From Victivallales bacterium (GTDB lineage: Bacteria; Verrucomicrobiota; Lentisphaeria; Oligosphaerales; Oligosphaeraceae), in contig JAFZIJ010000090.1 in the NCBI GenBank assembly GCA_017554445.1, positions 1 to 63,691 on the forward strand: DNA of 63,691 nt, given 5' to 3'. Of the stretch, positions 25,912 to 35,463 are shown one piece after another. The notes beneath the pieces were generated by a model. The model did not search any database. It was not told where the DNA came from and saw only the letters and a list, made by a program, of their open reading frames with translations. Position 1 is the stretch's first letter. Each line of letters begins with the position of its first letter. The position numbers were made by a program, and so were the translations under genes.

Positions 25912-27039
25912 CTATTTGATTTCCTGTCCGATTTTCACGCAGACGCCCTTCGGCACGAGAATCTGTTCGCCGACAGGCGACATCTTACCTGTTTCGCGGT
26001 CGAACGCGAAGCAGACGACATTGTCCGTGTATTGATGCGCCACCAAGACGAATTTCTCTCCGGGCATGAACTCGAAATCGCGCGGCCCACGGCCAAGCGT
26101 CGGATTTATCGCCATCAGCGTCAACTTGCCCGTCGCGGCATCGACGTCATAGACGGCGATGCTGTCATGGCCGCGGTTGGAGGCCAGAAGCCGCGTGCCA
26201 TCAGCCGTCAGGCGGATGGCGGACGCTGTGTTTTTGTCTTTGTTCGGATAGTCTTCCGGCAACATCGCGACCGTCTGGATGCGCGCATAACCGCCGTTGG
26301 ATTCTTCAAACAACGTAACCGTTGAGGCCAATTCGTTGACGACGTAGATGCGTTTTCCGCCCTGCGTGAACCACACATGGCGCGGCCCCGCTCCGGGCTC
26401 CGCCTTCAAATCAAGGCCGGGCAGCGGCGAGAAGTCGCCATTGCCGTTGTCGAAATTGTAGGCTTTCACCGTATCGATGCCCAAATCAACGAAATACAGC
26501 GTCTTGTTGTCGGGCGTCGTTTCGCACCAATGGACATGCGCCTTCTCCTGCCGCGTCGGATGCGGGCCGCGGCCCGTATGGACGAAATGCTTCACTTCCT
26601 TCACAAGTTCGCCTTTGGCGTCCAACTTGAACGCGCAGCCTGTCCCTTCGCCGTAGTTCGCCGCGAAGAGATAGCCTTCATTTCGGTCCAACGACACATA
26701 GCACGGCTTCGCGCTATGGCACGACTGGAAACTTGTGAATACGAGATTGTCGCCCTTCACGTCAAACGCGGCCACGCCTCCGTCGTTTTCGGGAGCTCCC
26801 GCGATTTTCACTTTTCCGCAACCGACATAGACCTTCGTCTTCGCTTTGTTCATGCAAAGATACGTCGGATCGGCAATGCCCGTCACGACACGCACTTCAC
26901 GGAACGCGCCAGTCTCGCCATCGATTTCCAACACATGAACGCCGCCGTCCGGCTTTGCGTAAGTACCGATATATGCGATATGTTTCGCCATAATCTCCAT
27001 TGCTCCAAATAAACAAATTACCGTTAAAAACAGTCTCAT
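25912..27039 (-). CDS. Secreted lactonase-family beta-propeller (6-phosphogluconolactonase-like)
   Basis: A 375-residue seven-bladed propeller of the YbhE/Pgl type. After a signal peptide (about 1-18, MRLFLTVICLFGAMEIMA) come IAYIGTYAKPDGGVHVLEID, GPHPTRQEKAHVHW, DLGIDTVKAY, GPRHVWFTQGGKRIYVVNE and LASNRGHDSIAVYDV. Cytoplasmic Pgl hydrolyses 6-phosphogluconolactone; an exported member more likely acts on other sugar lactones. I use the ATG at 27039 because GGGAGG lies 6 nt upstream; the longer frame to 27162 is translation of the 52-bp repeats. Confidence 0.8.
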   Translation of the reverse strand: MRLFLTVICLFGAMEIMAKHIAYIGTYAKPDGGVHVLEIDGETGAFREVRVVTGIADPTYLCMNKAKTKVYVGCGKVKIAGAPENDGGVAAFDVKGDNLVFTSFQSCHSAKPCYVSLDRNEGYLFAANYGEGTGCAFKLDAKGELVKEVKHFVHTGRGPHPTRQEKAHVHWCETTPDNKTLYFVDLGIDTVKAYNFDNGNGDFSPLPGLDLKAEPGAGPRHVWFTQGGKRIYVVNELASTVTLFEESNGGYARIQTVAMLPEDYPNKDKNTASAIRLTADGTRLLASNRGHDSIAVYDVDAATGKLTLMAINPTLGRGPRDFEFMPGEKFVLVAHQYTDNVVCFAFDRETGKMSPVGEQILVPKGVCVKIGQEIK

Positions 27040-27062
27040 GAACATCCTCCCGCCTATCAGTG

Positions 27063-27218
27063 GTGTGCCGACGGCGTCACCACCGTCGGACAAGCGCGGT
27101 ACGCACGCGCCGCAGTGTGCCAGCGGCGTCACCACCGTCGGACAAGCACGGTACGCACGCACCGCAGTGTGCCGGCGGCGTCATCGCCGTCGAGCGAAGG
27201 CGGGACGCCTCCGCCACA
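27063..27218 (-). repeat. Three contiguous 52-bp repeats between fucI and the lactonase gene
   Basis: The units are 27063-27114, 27115-27166 and 27167-27218. Units 1 and 2 differ at only a few positions and unit 3 diverges in its second half. Each unit holds two small hairpins with about 8-nt loops, one with GACGG/CCGTC-type arms and one with CGG/CCG-type arms. On minus the array begins 6 bp after the fucI stop and ends just before the lactonase ribosome-binding site. Confidence 0.9.
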
Positions 27219-27224
27219 CCTTGC

Positions 27225-29099
27225 TTACATATACATAGGGCCGAGCGCGGCACAGGCGCGATAGTCGTCCTGACCAAAACGCTGCCACATTGTCGGGCGG
27301 AAGATGTCCTTCTTGTCAACGTTTGTCATGTCAACAGGAATGCGCAGCATCGCGTTGAACGTGATGAAATCCGCGCCGACGAGACCGAACGAACTGCCGT
27401 CATGGTTCGGGCCGATGTTCGTCATGTATTCATGCGACGTCATATCGCGCGGCGTCCAGTAGGTTTCGGGCCACGTCGGATCCGTCACCTTGCTGATGTG
27501 GTCGGCGACTTTCTTCGGCAGCGCGACGGATTCGCCTTCGACGACGGAGCAAGTCAAGAGATCACCGACCATGTTGTAGCGGTAGGAAGTCATCGGGATG
27601 CCGCCGGGCGTCGTGAAATGGCTGGAGAGACCGTCGCCGGGGAAGTATGTCAACGCGGCGTTCATGTACGTCGTATTCGCGATGGCCAGTTCCATCAATT
27701 TGGCCTGCAACTTCTTGTCGGCCTTGATGACGTTCCAGACTTCATTCACGCTCATCTTCTCGCTGCCTTTGACCAGTTTGAAGATATCGACGGCGTAGTC
27801 GAGCGCAGCCGCGCCGGAATTGCGTTTGTCGATGATGCCGTTCGGGCAGATTTTGGAGACATCGACGCCTGTGGCCTTCTTGATGGAGGCGGGCGTCCAG
27901 TTCGTGCGGATATCCGCGAACATCTGCGGGACGCCGCCCGTCAGAATATTGCCGATCATCATGCCGAGGCCGTTCTTCGAATCGTTTTCCGTCGCAACGA
28001 CATACGGTGCGCGGAAGCCGTCCCAGTCGAACGACGAATTCAGCATGGATTCCGTCACGTCGAAGTTCGGATTGTAATCCGTCCACTGGCGCTGGCCCTG
28101 CGTACCGGCTGCGATGGCATTGACGCCCTGCGCGTATTCGACGTCCGCCACGAAGCCGCACTTCTTGCCGTAGGCGGCATCCGCCAGTTTCGCATTGCCG
28201 TGCATCAAGTCTTTCACGATGCAGCTCATTTTGATCGTGAATTCTTCCAATTCGTCGTTGGACATGCCCGTGCGGCGTTCGCTCGGCTTGTTGCTATGGA
28301 CGCGTTTGAACTGACGCAGGAATTTCAAGCCTTTCTTCACTTCTTCCGGATCGAAGAAGTTCGTCTTGATACGGCCTGTGATGATGCTCATGTCAACGGA
28401 CACCGTGCCCATGCCCAAGTAATTGAGGAACATGTTGCGGCGGACATCCGAACCGATGATGCCCATCGCCACGCCGCCGACCGACAGGTAGTTCTTGCCG
28501 CGCAGATACGCAACTGCCGCCGCGCAACGCGCGAAGCGAAGCAGACGCGTCGCCACAAAGTCGTTCAGCGGGCCGTCTTCATCTTCCAGATCGGGCGAAT
28601 AAACGCAGAAAATCGGCCGTTTCTTTTCGTCCATGGCTGCCGTGAAGGCCTTCAGCCACACCGCTCCGGGACGGTCCGTCTGGTTCAAACCGTATGCGCA
28701 TTGCTGCCATTCCGTAGAGCCAATGCCCATCATTGCGCCCATCAATTCATCGGAATACGACCAGCTGCGGCCGACCCAGATGTTCGCGCCGACGCCCTGC
28801 GTCGCGTAGTACGCCTGCGCACGAGCCGCCGTACGAGCACCATAGACGATTTCCGGTGCGACGACAACGTTGATTTCGCCGCCATCAACCGTCTTCACAT
28901 TCTTCTTAATTAAATCATAGACCTTCTCGACAATGGCCCATGTCTTGATGACATTGTCTTCGTAAGCGCCACGGCGACCGTCGGATACGGGCGTGATGGC
29001 GATTGTCGGAACCTGTCCGAGAATGGTCTTGTCCGCTTCCTGGAACGAACGTTTCGGATTCGCCAGTTTCTTGAAATCAGGACGGCATGTGCAACTCAT
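27225..29099 (-). CDS. fucI: L-fucose isomerase
   Basis: FucI converts L-fucose to L-fuculose (and D-arabinose to D-ribulose). ITPVSDGRRGAYEDN near the start, VATENDSKNGLGMMIGN (metal Glu), MFADIRTNW (metal Asp), GPNHDGSSFGLVGADFITF (metal His) and the ending ACAALGPMYM match the E. coli enzyme's active site. At 624 residues it is slightly longer than the usual 590. Start at 29099 follows a purine-rich AGGAGCAAT. No fuculokinase or aldolase gene lies nearby. The gene fits use of fucosylated host or plant glycans. Confidence 0.93.
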   Translation of the reverse strand: MSCTCRPDFKKLANPKRSFQEADKTILGQVPTIAITPVSDGRRGAYEDNVIKTWAIVEKVYDLIKKNVKTVDGGEINVVVAPEIVYGARTAARAQAYYATQGVGANIWVGRSWSYSDELMGAMMGIGSTEWQQCAYGLNQTDRPGAVWLKAFTAAMDEKKRPIFCVYSPDLEDEDGPLNDFVATRLLRFARCAAAVAYLRGKNYLSVGGVAMGIIGSDVRRNMFLNYLGMGTVSVDMSIITGRIKTNFFDPEEVKKGLKFLRQFKRVHSNKPSERRTGMSNDELEEFTIKMSCIVKDLMHGNAKLADAAYGKKCGFVADVEYAQGVNAIAAGTQGQRQWTDYNPNFDVTESMLNSSFDWDGFRAPYVVATENDSKNGLGMMIGNILTGGVPQMFADIRTNWTPASIKKATGVDVSKICPNGIIDKRNSGAAALDYAVDIFKLVKGSEKMSVNEVWNVIKADKKLQAKLMELAIANTTYMNAALTYFPGDGLSSHFTTPGGIPMTSYRYNMVGDLLTCSVVEGESVALPKKVADHISKVTDPTWPETYWTPRDMTSHEYMTNIGPNHDGSSFGLVGADFITFNAMLRIPVDMTNVDKKDIFRPTMWQRFGQDDYRACAALGPMYM

Positions 29100-29239
29100 G
29101 ATTCATTGCTCCTTTTATGGTTTGTCTTATTCCTAAAATCACCATTGTTGTAAATCAATCAAGTCTAAAATAATGCCCATCGGCTGGATTGTCAATACCT
29201 TTTATAAATGAATTGCAGACTTTCCACAGGCATCGTATT

Positions 29240-32098
29240 TTATTCGCGAATCAGTTCATACAGTAGCTGCGCGCCGTCAGGCGACTTCACACGCAGTTCG
29301 AAACACAATTTTCCGTCTTTCACCGTTGTCGCGACTTTGCCCAACCGCTTGCCGCCGACATCAAGACGATACACCGTAACTTCCTCAGGCTTAGCCAGTT
29401 TCAATTCGCAATCAACCGCTCCGTTGCGCAGGATATGCGGCGTCATGCCCCACGCCTGCACGATTTTGCGTGCGCGATCGCCATACAACTGGTTCGTGTT
29501 GTGAAGCTCCGTCACATGGTTGAGAACCAGACGACGGCTCGTCGCGATTGGTTCTTTCGTTACGGAGGACACCCACACCGTCGCGTCCGCATCGCGCACG
29601 CTGAACGTCACCACATCCGTCGTGATGACGCCGCCTTTTTCAACGAAACCGCCGGACGTCATCGGCGTGTTCAAAATCATCGTATTCGTCTCTCCGTCAA
29701 TCATGAATTGATTGTTCGCCGTCTGGAAGATCTTGCGATGCAAGTCTGTACGATTACCATCCGGCAGCCACTTCTTTTCGCGAATGACATCCTGCAAGGC
29801 AATGCCAGCCTCATCCGCATTCATCGGATCCTTTGCGCGGATGACCGTCCCGCCGATTGGCGCGTTCGGCGTCACGGGAATCGTGACATCCGCCTTCACA
29901 TCTGCTTGCGAGTCAGCGACTACCGTACCGACTTTGCTGACGAGCGTGTAGCCATTCCACGCAGGGCTGAAACGTGCATCTTTCGCTAATTTGTCCGCCG
30001 TCCACGCCTTGTCGATGGTCAACGCCACTGTGTGTTCTGCCGGCGTCATGTCGCCGCGCAGATACAGGCAGATGATGGCGCGTTCGTTCAACTGATTCAA
30101 CGGATCCGCCACCATGTCGAAATAGGACGCCCCGCGGTTCGGCTTAAACATTTCTGCACTGTGGCTGTAAGTGAACCGCCACAGGCCTGCCCAATTCTGC
30201 TGCGTCGCCAAGCAACCCGTCACGATACCGCCGATGCCGCGATACTTGCCAGGGCCGCAGTAGTTCCATTCCGTGATAGTCATCGGTTTGTCTAAGTTAC
30301 GGATAAATGCGCAGTTAGCACCGCCGATATTACCAGTCTTGATAACTGATTTGTTATCGCAAATCGACGGCAACCGCCACGCCGTCTGCAAAAAACGCGG
30401 ATGATCAATATAGAAATGATCATCGACGTAATCAAACGTGCTTCGTGTGCACTGCGCCCAGATTTCGCGGCCTGAATTGTTCATGTCCGTAAACAGCGCC
30501 TTCGAATGCAGTTCCTCCCGCAGGAAACGCGTCATCTCCTTGTACATTTTCTGATGCAAATCATAACGGCAATGGTTGAACGCGCTACCGATTTCCGTCG
30601 TTCCATTTCCCGGTAGTTCTTTGACAGGGAAGTCCTTGATTTTCAACTTCTCAGCCATCTCTTCCCGCGTATAGTGCTCCGTCAGCCATTGGTTGAACGC
30701 CGCCAGCCATTGCTCACGCATTTTCGGCACGAAATTGCCGCCGCCCCGACCAGAAATGACGCCTTCATTCACCATCGACAGCAGATTCAAGGCGGGATCC
30801 TCCGCCAACGTCAGTCCCGTATAGGGATTCACATGCCCCAAGAAGTTGCGCGCGAACTTCTTCCAGCTCTCCATCGCCTTTTCGTTGACAGGCAGGAGAT
30901 TCTTGAATTCATCCATGGCGATATTGCCTGTCTCGCCCGGATAGATTTCCGCCGCGCGGACGTCACGGGAAACATAAACGTCTGTCGTGAAATAGATTCC
31001 GCGTTTTTTCAACGCCGCGAACAAGTAGTCGAATTGATCCATCTTCTCTGGATCGATGATTGTCGAATCGTTCGGATCGTTCTTGATGAGACGGTTTTCA
31101 TGATGATGGTAACGCAACGTGTTGTAGCCGAAACGCGCAAGGCGGTCCGCCAGAATGTCACTCTGTTCATGGGTGAGAATGTTCGCCGCCATGCAGAGAT
31201 TCACACCGTAGAAACGCTGCGGCTTGCCGGGCAGTTTCTCAAATTCGAAATTCTGCCCGACGGCTTTCGTCCAGCCATATTTTCCAGCGGGACCATCCAA
31301 CGACACAACATCCGTGAAATCAATGGCGGAACCTTTTTCAATCTCAAGCTTATTGTTCAGTGGAATCCATGTCTCGTTGTCCGCTTTCATGACGACCGGC
31401 CCGTCCTGTATGATTTTGACGGCTTCCGGCAACGTCACCGTGAACGACACGACGTATTCCACGCCACCCCTCCAGCCATAAACGTTTTCCTCTGACATCA
31501 CGGCGTTTTTCGGCGTGACGCTCATGCGGATTTCAAACTCCTGATGCGTCCAGCGGCGATTGTCCTGTATTAATAATGTATTGCCGCCATCCAACTTAAG
31601 GCCGATTTTGCCGAATTTCGTATCCGCCGTCAATTGGCTCGCCTTCGTCCGCAATAGATGGATTTCGCCATGATTGACGGGAAACACGCCTTTTTCATTG
31701 TCCGTCTCATATGCACGGCCAGCCGTAAATTCCGTCGCCAAAACAATTTGCGCATTGATGGAATTTGCATCCATATCGCCTTGCGGCATGAACGAATATT
31801 GGAACGACACGGCATTTGGAGCCGTCTGTTCATAGGCAATCGTCAAATCCAACGTCGCCGCGCCGTCATGGCCGCTTCTCGCGAAAACCTTCCCAGGCTC
31901 CTTTTTCTTGTCGGCAATAACGGCGAACTGCTTGGCCTGCCAATTCGGTCTGAACACAACGGCGCGAATCTCGCCGATCTTCTCTTCGCCAAGCAATATT
32001 TCCGTATCGCCCGATTGGTTCATATTCAAGACCCATTCCGCCCCAAACGCCGACAGCCCAACGCACGCCATCAAACAGCAAGTCATTTTCTTTAGCAT
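29240..32098 (-). CDS. Large secreted glycoside hydrolase-like protein
   Basis: A 952-residue protein with a signal peptide (about 1-20, ending SAFGA). Residues 20-290 look like beta-sandwich domains. A TIM-barrel region follows: YGVNLCMAANILTHEQSD, FGYNTLRYHHHENRL, LSMVNEGVIS (Asn-Glu, a clan A acid/base) and KPMTITEWNYCGPG (Glu as nucleophile). More beta domains fill the C-terminus. The layout resembles GH5/GH39-type clan A enzymes, but I cannot assign a family or substrate. The ATG at 32098 is preceded by AAAAGGA; the frame to 32140 would add an unlikely leader. It is on the opposite strand to the FAD oxidoreductase gene. Confidence 0.7.
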   Translation of the reverse strand: MLKKMTCCLMACVGLSAFGAEWVLNMNQSGDTEILLGEEKIGEIRAVVFRPNWQAKQFAVIADKKKEPGKVFARSGHDGAATLDLTIAYEQTAPNAVSFQYSFMPQGDMDANSINAQIVLATEFTAGRAYETDNEKGVFPVNHGEIHLLRTKASQLTADTKFGKIGLKLDGGNTLLIQDNRRWTHQEFEIRMSVTPKNAVMSEENVYGWRGGVEYVVSFTVTLPEAVKIIQDGPVVMKADNETWIPLNNKLEIEKGSAIDFTDVVSLDGPAGKYGWTKAVGQNFEFEKLPGKPQRFYGVNLCMAANILTHEQSDILADRLARFGYNTLRYHHHENRLIKNDPNDSTIIDPEKMDQFDYLFAALKKRGIYFTTDVYVSRDVRAAEIYPGETGNIAMDEFKNLLPVNEKAMESWKKFARNFLGHVNPYTGLTLAEDPALNLLSMVNEGVISGRGGGNFVPKMREQWLAAFNQWLTEHYTREEMAEKLKIKDFPVKELPGNGTTEIGSAFNHCRYDLHQKMYKEMTRFLREELHSKALFTDMNNSGREIWAQCTRSTFDYVDDHFYIDHPRFLQTAWRLPSICDNKSVIKTGNIGGANCAFIRNLDKPMTITEWNYCGPGKYRGIGGIVTGCLATQQNWAGLWRFTYSHSAEMFKPNRGASYFDMVADPLNQLNERAIICLYLRGDMTPAEHTVALTIDKAWTADKLAKDARFSPAWNGYTLVSKVGTVVADSQADVKADVTIPVTPNAPIGGTVIRAKDPMNADEAGIALQDVIREKKWLPDGNRTDLHRKIFQTANNQFMIDGETNTMILNTPMTSGGFVEKGGVITTDVVTFSVRDADATVWVSSVTKEPIATSRRLVLNHVTELHNTNQLYGDRARKIVQAWGMTPHILRNGAVDCELKLAKPEEVTVYRLDVGGKRLGKVATTVKDGKLCFELRVKSPDGAQLLYELIRE

Positions 32099-32218
32099 TG
32101 TTCCCGTCCTTTTAATTATGTAAAAAAGAGTCACAACCATCTGTTATTTCATTATCTTAATGCCGTAATCATCTTTTTCAACAAAATCACATTTGACCAA
32201 ATGCACGCCCTCTTTTGA

Positions 32219-32247
32219 TTGCACGACATAGAAAACAACACTACATT
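32219..32247 (+). promoter_or_regulatory. Candidate sigma70-type promoter for the FAD oxidoreductase gene
   Basis: TTGCAC (32219-32224), a 17-bp spacer and TACATT (32242-32247), about 44 bp before the ATG at 32291. AAGGAG stands near the start codon. Confidence 0.45.
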
Positions 32248-32290
32248 ATGACTATGTATCATTCATTTTAATAGCAAGGAGTTTTTCACC

Positions 32291-34108
32291 ATGGGCGAAC
32301 TGAAACACAATATTATTGAAACGGAATTCTGCGTTGTCGGCGGCGGCATGGCAGGCATGCTGGCGGCCATTTCGGCGGCGCGACATGGCGTGAAAACCGT
32401 CCTAATGCATGACCGCCCCGTGCTCGGCGGCAACGCTTCCTCCGAAATCCGTATGTGGATTTCTGGCGCGGGGACGCGCGTTCCCTACCTGCAGGAAACT
32501 GGTATCATGGAGGAAATCGCCCTCGAAAACATGTACCGCAATCCGTCCCGCAACTACACGACGTGGGACGCGTTGCTTTATGAAAAAGTCCGCTTTGAAC
32601 CGAATATCACTCTCCTTCTCAACTGCGCATGCTGTCAGGCGAAGATGGATGGTGACAAAATCATGGAAGTCACTGGTTTCCAACTGACAACCTATACATG
32701 GCAAACCGTTCGCGCCAAGCTGTTCGCCGACTGTTCAGGCGATTCCATTCTCGCGCCACTGTCGGATGCCGAAACACGCGTCGGCCGCGAGGCGAAGACG
32801 GAATTCAACGAAGAGTTCGGGCTCGACAAAGCGGATCCCTACACGATGGGTATGAGCCTCATGCTTCAATGCCGCGAGACCGACCATCCCGTCACCTACA
32901 CGCCACCGCCATGGGCCTATGATTTCAAGACGGACGAAGAGATGAACAACAAGCCGCACACGATGTTGCAGGATCTCAATACGAATTTCTACTGGATTGA
33001 ACTGGGCGGTTTGCAGGACACCATTCACGATACGGAAACCGTTCGGGATGAACTGCTTAAAATCGCCTTCGGCTGTTGGGACCACATGAAGAACCATGGC
33101 GATCATGGTGCTGAAAATTGGGAGTTGGAATGGGTCGGATTCCTTCCCGGAAAACGCGAATCGCTCCGCTATGTCGGCGATTACACGCTCACGCAGAACG
33201 ACGTTGAACGCGGTGCGGCTTTCGACGACGAAGTGGCCTACGGCGGTTGGCAGATCGACAACCATCTGCCAGGCGGTTTTTTCATGAACGGCCACGAAGG
33301 TGGCCATCTGCTCAAACGCCGTCTCACGGAAGCTTACGGCATCCCGTTCCGTTCGCTTTATTCACGTAATGTCAGCAACTTACTGTTCGCGGGCCGCAAC
33401 CTCAGTGCATCGCACATCGCGTTCGCATCCGCTCGCGTCATGGGCACTTGCGGCATCATGGGACAAGCTGTCGGAACCGCCGCATCCGTCGCAATCAAAT
33501 ACGGCTTGAATCCACGTGAAACAGGCAAACAGCACATCCGTGAAATACAGGATCTCCTGTTGGACGACGATTGCTTCCTGCCGCATGTACCCCGTTCCAT
33601 TCCGCAGATTTGCAAAGACGCCGAATGGTCTTCGACTGGAAATCCAGCCTCTCTCATCAACGGCATCGACCGTGTCTATGACGGTAACGACAACGGTTAT
33701 TTCGGCAAGTTGAACATTCCAATTGTCTGCACATTCCCTGAAAAACGGCGCATTTCATCCTTCCGCCTCGTCGTTGACAGCGATCTCGACCGCGAATACA
33801 TGGAAGGCAATCCGAATCTCATGAAAATTCCGATGCCGCTTTTCTTCGCCGCCTCCTACGAACACACAACGTTTGGCTTCCCAACCTGCGTTCTGAAAGA
33901 ATTCACGATTGACGTGCAGGAAGACGACGGCTCATGGCGGACCGTTTTCGAAGCGACCGACAACATCCAACGCCTCATCCGCGGCGAAATCGACGCCGAA
34001 ACACGCGCCGTCCGCCTCGTTCCGAAAGCCACATGGCACAGCTCCCGCCTGTATCACACCTACGGCTCCGGCAAATGCCATATCTTTGCCTTCGAAGTAC
34101 GATCATAG
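32291..34108 (+). CDS. FAD-dependent oxidoreductase (FAD_oxidored type)
   Basis: A 605-residue flavoprotein. EFCVVGGGMAGMLAAISAAR (about 13-32) is the dinucleotide loop, then VLGGNASSEIRMWISGAG, LFADCSGDSILA and NLLFAGRNLSASHIAFAS near residue 370 close the FAD site. Residues about 460-605 form a separate beta-rich C-terminal domain with a discoidin-like feel. These proteins are common in PVC and gut bacteria beside glycan genes, but the substrate is unknown. There is no signal peptide. AAGGAG lies 9 nt before the start. Confidence 0.8.
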   Translation: MGELKHNIIETEFCVVGGGMAGMLAAISAARHGVKTVLMHDRPVLGGNASSEIRMWISGAGTRVPYLQETGIMEEIALENMYRNPSRNYTTWDALLYEKVRFEPNITLLLNCACCQAKMDGDKIMEVTGFQLTTYTWQTVRAKLFADCSGDSILAPLSDAETRVGREAKTEFNEEFGLDKADPYTMGMSLMLQCRETDHPVTYTPPPWAYDFKTDEEMNNKPHTMLQDLNTNFYWIELGGLQDTIHDTETVRDELLKIAFGCWDHMKNHGDHGAENWELEWVGFLPGKRESLRYVGDYTLTQNDVERGAAFDDEVAYGGWQIDNHLPGGFFMNGHEGGHLLKRRLTEAYGIPFRSLYSRNVSNLLFAGRNLSASHIAFASARVMGTCGIMGQAVGTAASVAIKYGLNPRETGKQHIREIQDLLLDDDCFLPHVPRSIPQICKDAEWSSTGNPASLINGIDRVYDGNDNGYFGKLNIPIVCTFPEKRRISSFRLVVDSDLDREYMEGNPNLMKIPMPLFFAASYEHTTFGFPTCVLKEFTIDVQEDDGSWRTVFEATDNIQRLIRGEIDAETRAVRLVPKATWHSSRLYHTYGSGKCHIFAFEVRS

Positions 34109-34117
34109 AAGTGTTGC

Positions 34118-34155
34118 ATTTTGCTTTAAGCTTTAGGCTTTAAGCTTTTAGCTAT
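34118..34155 (-). repeat. Heptamer (AGCTTAA) array between convergent genes
   Basis: On minus, two bases after the PrsW TGA, four heptamers of the AGCTAAA/AGCTTAA family run to about 34126, with a degenerate continuation. The facing gene ends just beyond it. Confidence 0.85.
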
Positions 34156-34914
34156 TCAGTCTCCAGCCTTGAACAGATTCTTTTCCATGATAATCATGGT
34201 AAGATTATAAAGTCCATGGACGGTCATGGCGGCTACAAACCAGTAGAACGCCTTTTCGATTTTGCATGGCATACCTTCCGCCAGGCTCTTCAGCCATACG
34301 CGTCGCAGCCCCAACGCAGAAATCAATGGACAGCAAACATGCAACATCATGCAGTATTTCCAGCGGAAGGCCATGACTTCAGCCAACTGCTCCGCAGGCA
34401 GTTTCGCCAGATAGACATGTTCATAAATCAAATTCTCCAAGGCACTGAATATCATGCCCCCCATAACCGCCACCACGAAGAACTGCCAGCTGTATTTGAC
34501 CGAAGCGGGCATCTTCTCAAGTTGGAAAATCATTCCAAGCTGCTTGCACATCTCCTCAACAAACGGCCCGAACACTACAAGAAGCAATATCGTGATTTTG
34601 GTGTTGTTCCCTTGAAGGAAGACAGCCGGAACCGATAACAAGCCACCAACCAGACCACACAAGATCGTTATCAGCAACACCTTACCGAAACTGTATTTTG
34701 CTCCTTCCTCAACCAGTTTGGACATGTATGTACTGGTATGCGTTCCCGGTATCCCCTGTTCGAAAGCAACAGACAAATAATAGGAGTCGGATGAGGCGGG
34801 TGCCCCCTCCGTCTCCGCCTGCGGATTCTTCTCCGAAGCAGGCTCATGCGGGATCTCCGAATGCACCGCAATTTCGTTATCAACGGAAAAAAGCTCTTTA
34901 TCCTTGGAACTCAT
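34156..34914 (-). CDS. PrsW-type glutamic intramembrane protease
   Basis: A 252-residue membrane protein. A disordered acidic N-terminus (1-70) is followed by about five hydrophobic segments. GPFVEEMCKQLG (EExxK), FSALENLIYEHVY (ExxxY) and MLHVCCPLISALG (His) correspond to the PrsW/CAAX-protease-like active-site motifs. PrsW of Bacillus cuts the anti-sigma factor RsiW; here no anti-sigma gene is adjacent. The next two minus-strand genes upstream encode YbjQ-type proteins, with one of which it may be cotranscribed. Confidence 0.75.
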   Translation of the reverse strand: MSSKDKELFSVDNEIAVHSEIPHEPASEKNPQAETEGAPASSDSYYLSVAFEQGIPGTHTSTYMSKLVEEGAKYSFGKVLLITILCGLVGGLLSVPAVFLQGNNTKITILLLVVFGPFVEEMCKQLGMIFQLEKMPASVKYSWQFFVVAVMGGMIFSALENLIYEHVYLAKLPAEQLAEVMAFRWKYCMMLHVCCPLISALGLRRVWLKSLAEGMPCKIEKAFYWFVAAMTVHGLYNLTMIIMEKNLFKAGD

Positions 34915-34954
34915 CTAGTTAAATCCATGTCATATCACATTAGATACAAGCACC

Positions 34955-35452
34955 TTATTGAATAGGAACCGCCATCGGGAGGCATTCTCTCACAGCCGTT
35001 CCGTATGCTATCATTTCCACACCGCCAGTCTGCTTCTTGCTGTTTCCAGCGGAAATTGTCGCCGTCTCGAATCGCACATTGTAAACCACGTTCGCACCGG
35101 CATGCTCTGCATCCTGCAAAAGCCTCACCAACGCCAACCTGCGCGCATCCGTGCAAAGCTGTGTATATCCCTTCATCTCCCCACCGAAAATATGCTTGAA
35201 TTGAGAGACGAAAGAAATGAAATAATTACTTGCAATGACGGCACTTCCGGAAACAAGCACAGCAGAGTCGCAGTTGTTTGGAAACAACTTCAGATTCGTC
35301 AGCCTGATGCGGTTTCGATAATACGCCTCCTGATTGTCCAGATACTTATGACGTGAACTTTCGATCGCCCGATGGATCAGCCAAGAGCCGACAATGAACG
35401 CCAAAGGGATCCCCAATGTAAAGAACAAAGAGAAGGAATTGTCATTTTCCAT
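34955..35452 (-). CDS. Membrane-anchored YbjQ-family protein
   Basis: A 165-residue protein with one N-terminal membrane span (about 8-25, LFFTLGIPLAFIVGSWLI). The YbjQ (DUF74) domain follows at about 45-155: GEMKGYTQLCTDARRLALVRL, then ANVVYNVRFET and IAYGTAV. YbjQ proteins form pentameric rings, and a metal-binding role has been proposed without proof. It is a diverged paralogue of the next gene upstream, which lacks the membrane span, so they may form one mixed complex. Confidence 0.75.
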   Translation of the reverse strand: MENDNSFSLFFTLGIPLAFIVGSWLIHRAIESSRHKYLDNQEAYYRNRIRLTNLKLFPNNCDSAVLVSGSAVIASNYFISFVSQFKHIFGGEMKGYTQLCTDARRLALVRLLQDAEHAGANVVYNVRFETATISAGNSKKQTGGVEMIAYGTAVRECLPMAVPIQ

Positions 35453-35463
35453 ACATCATGCCC

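Noticed and set aside
27040..27162. Longer N-terminus for the lactonase
   Set aside because: It translates the 52-bp repeats; the signal peptide and GGGAGG point to the ATG at 27039.
27063..27218. CRISPR-like array
   Set aside because: The 52-bp units abut with no spacers and contain paired hairpins; there are no cas genes. The heptamer and nonamer arrays also have no spacers.
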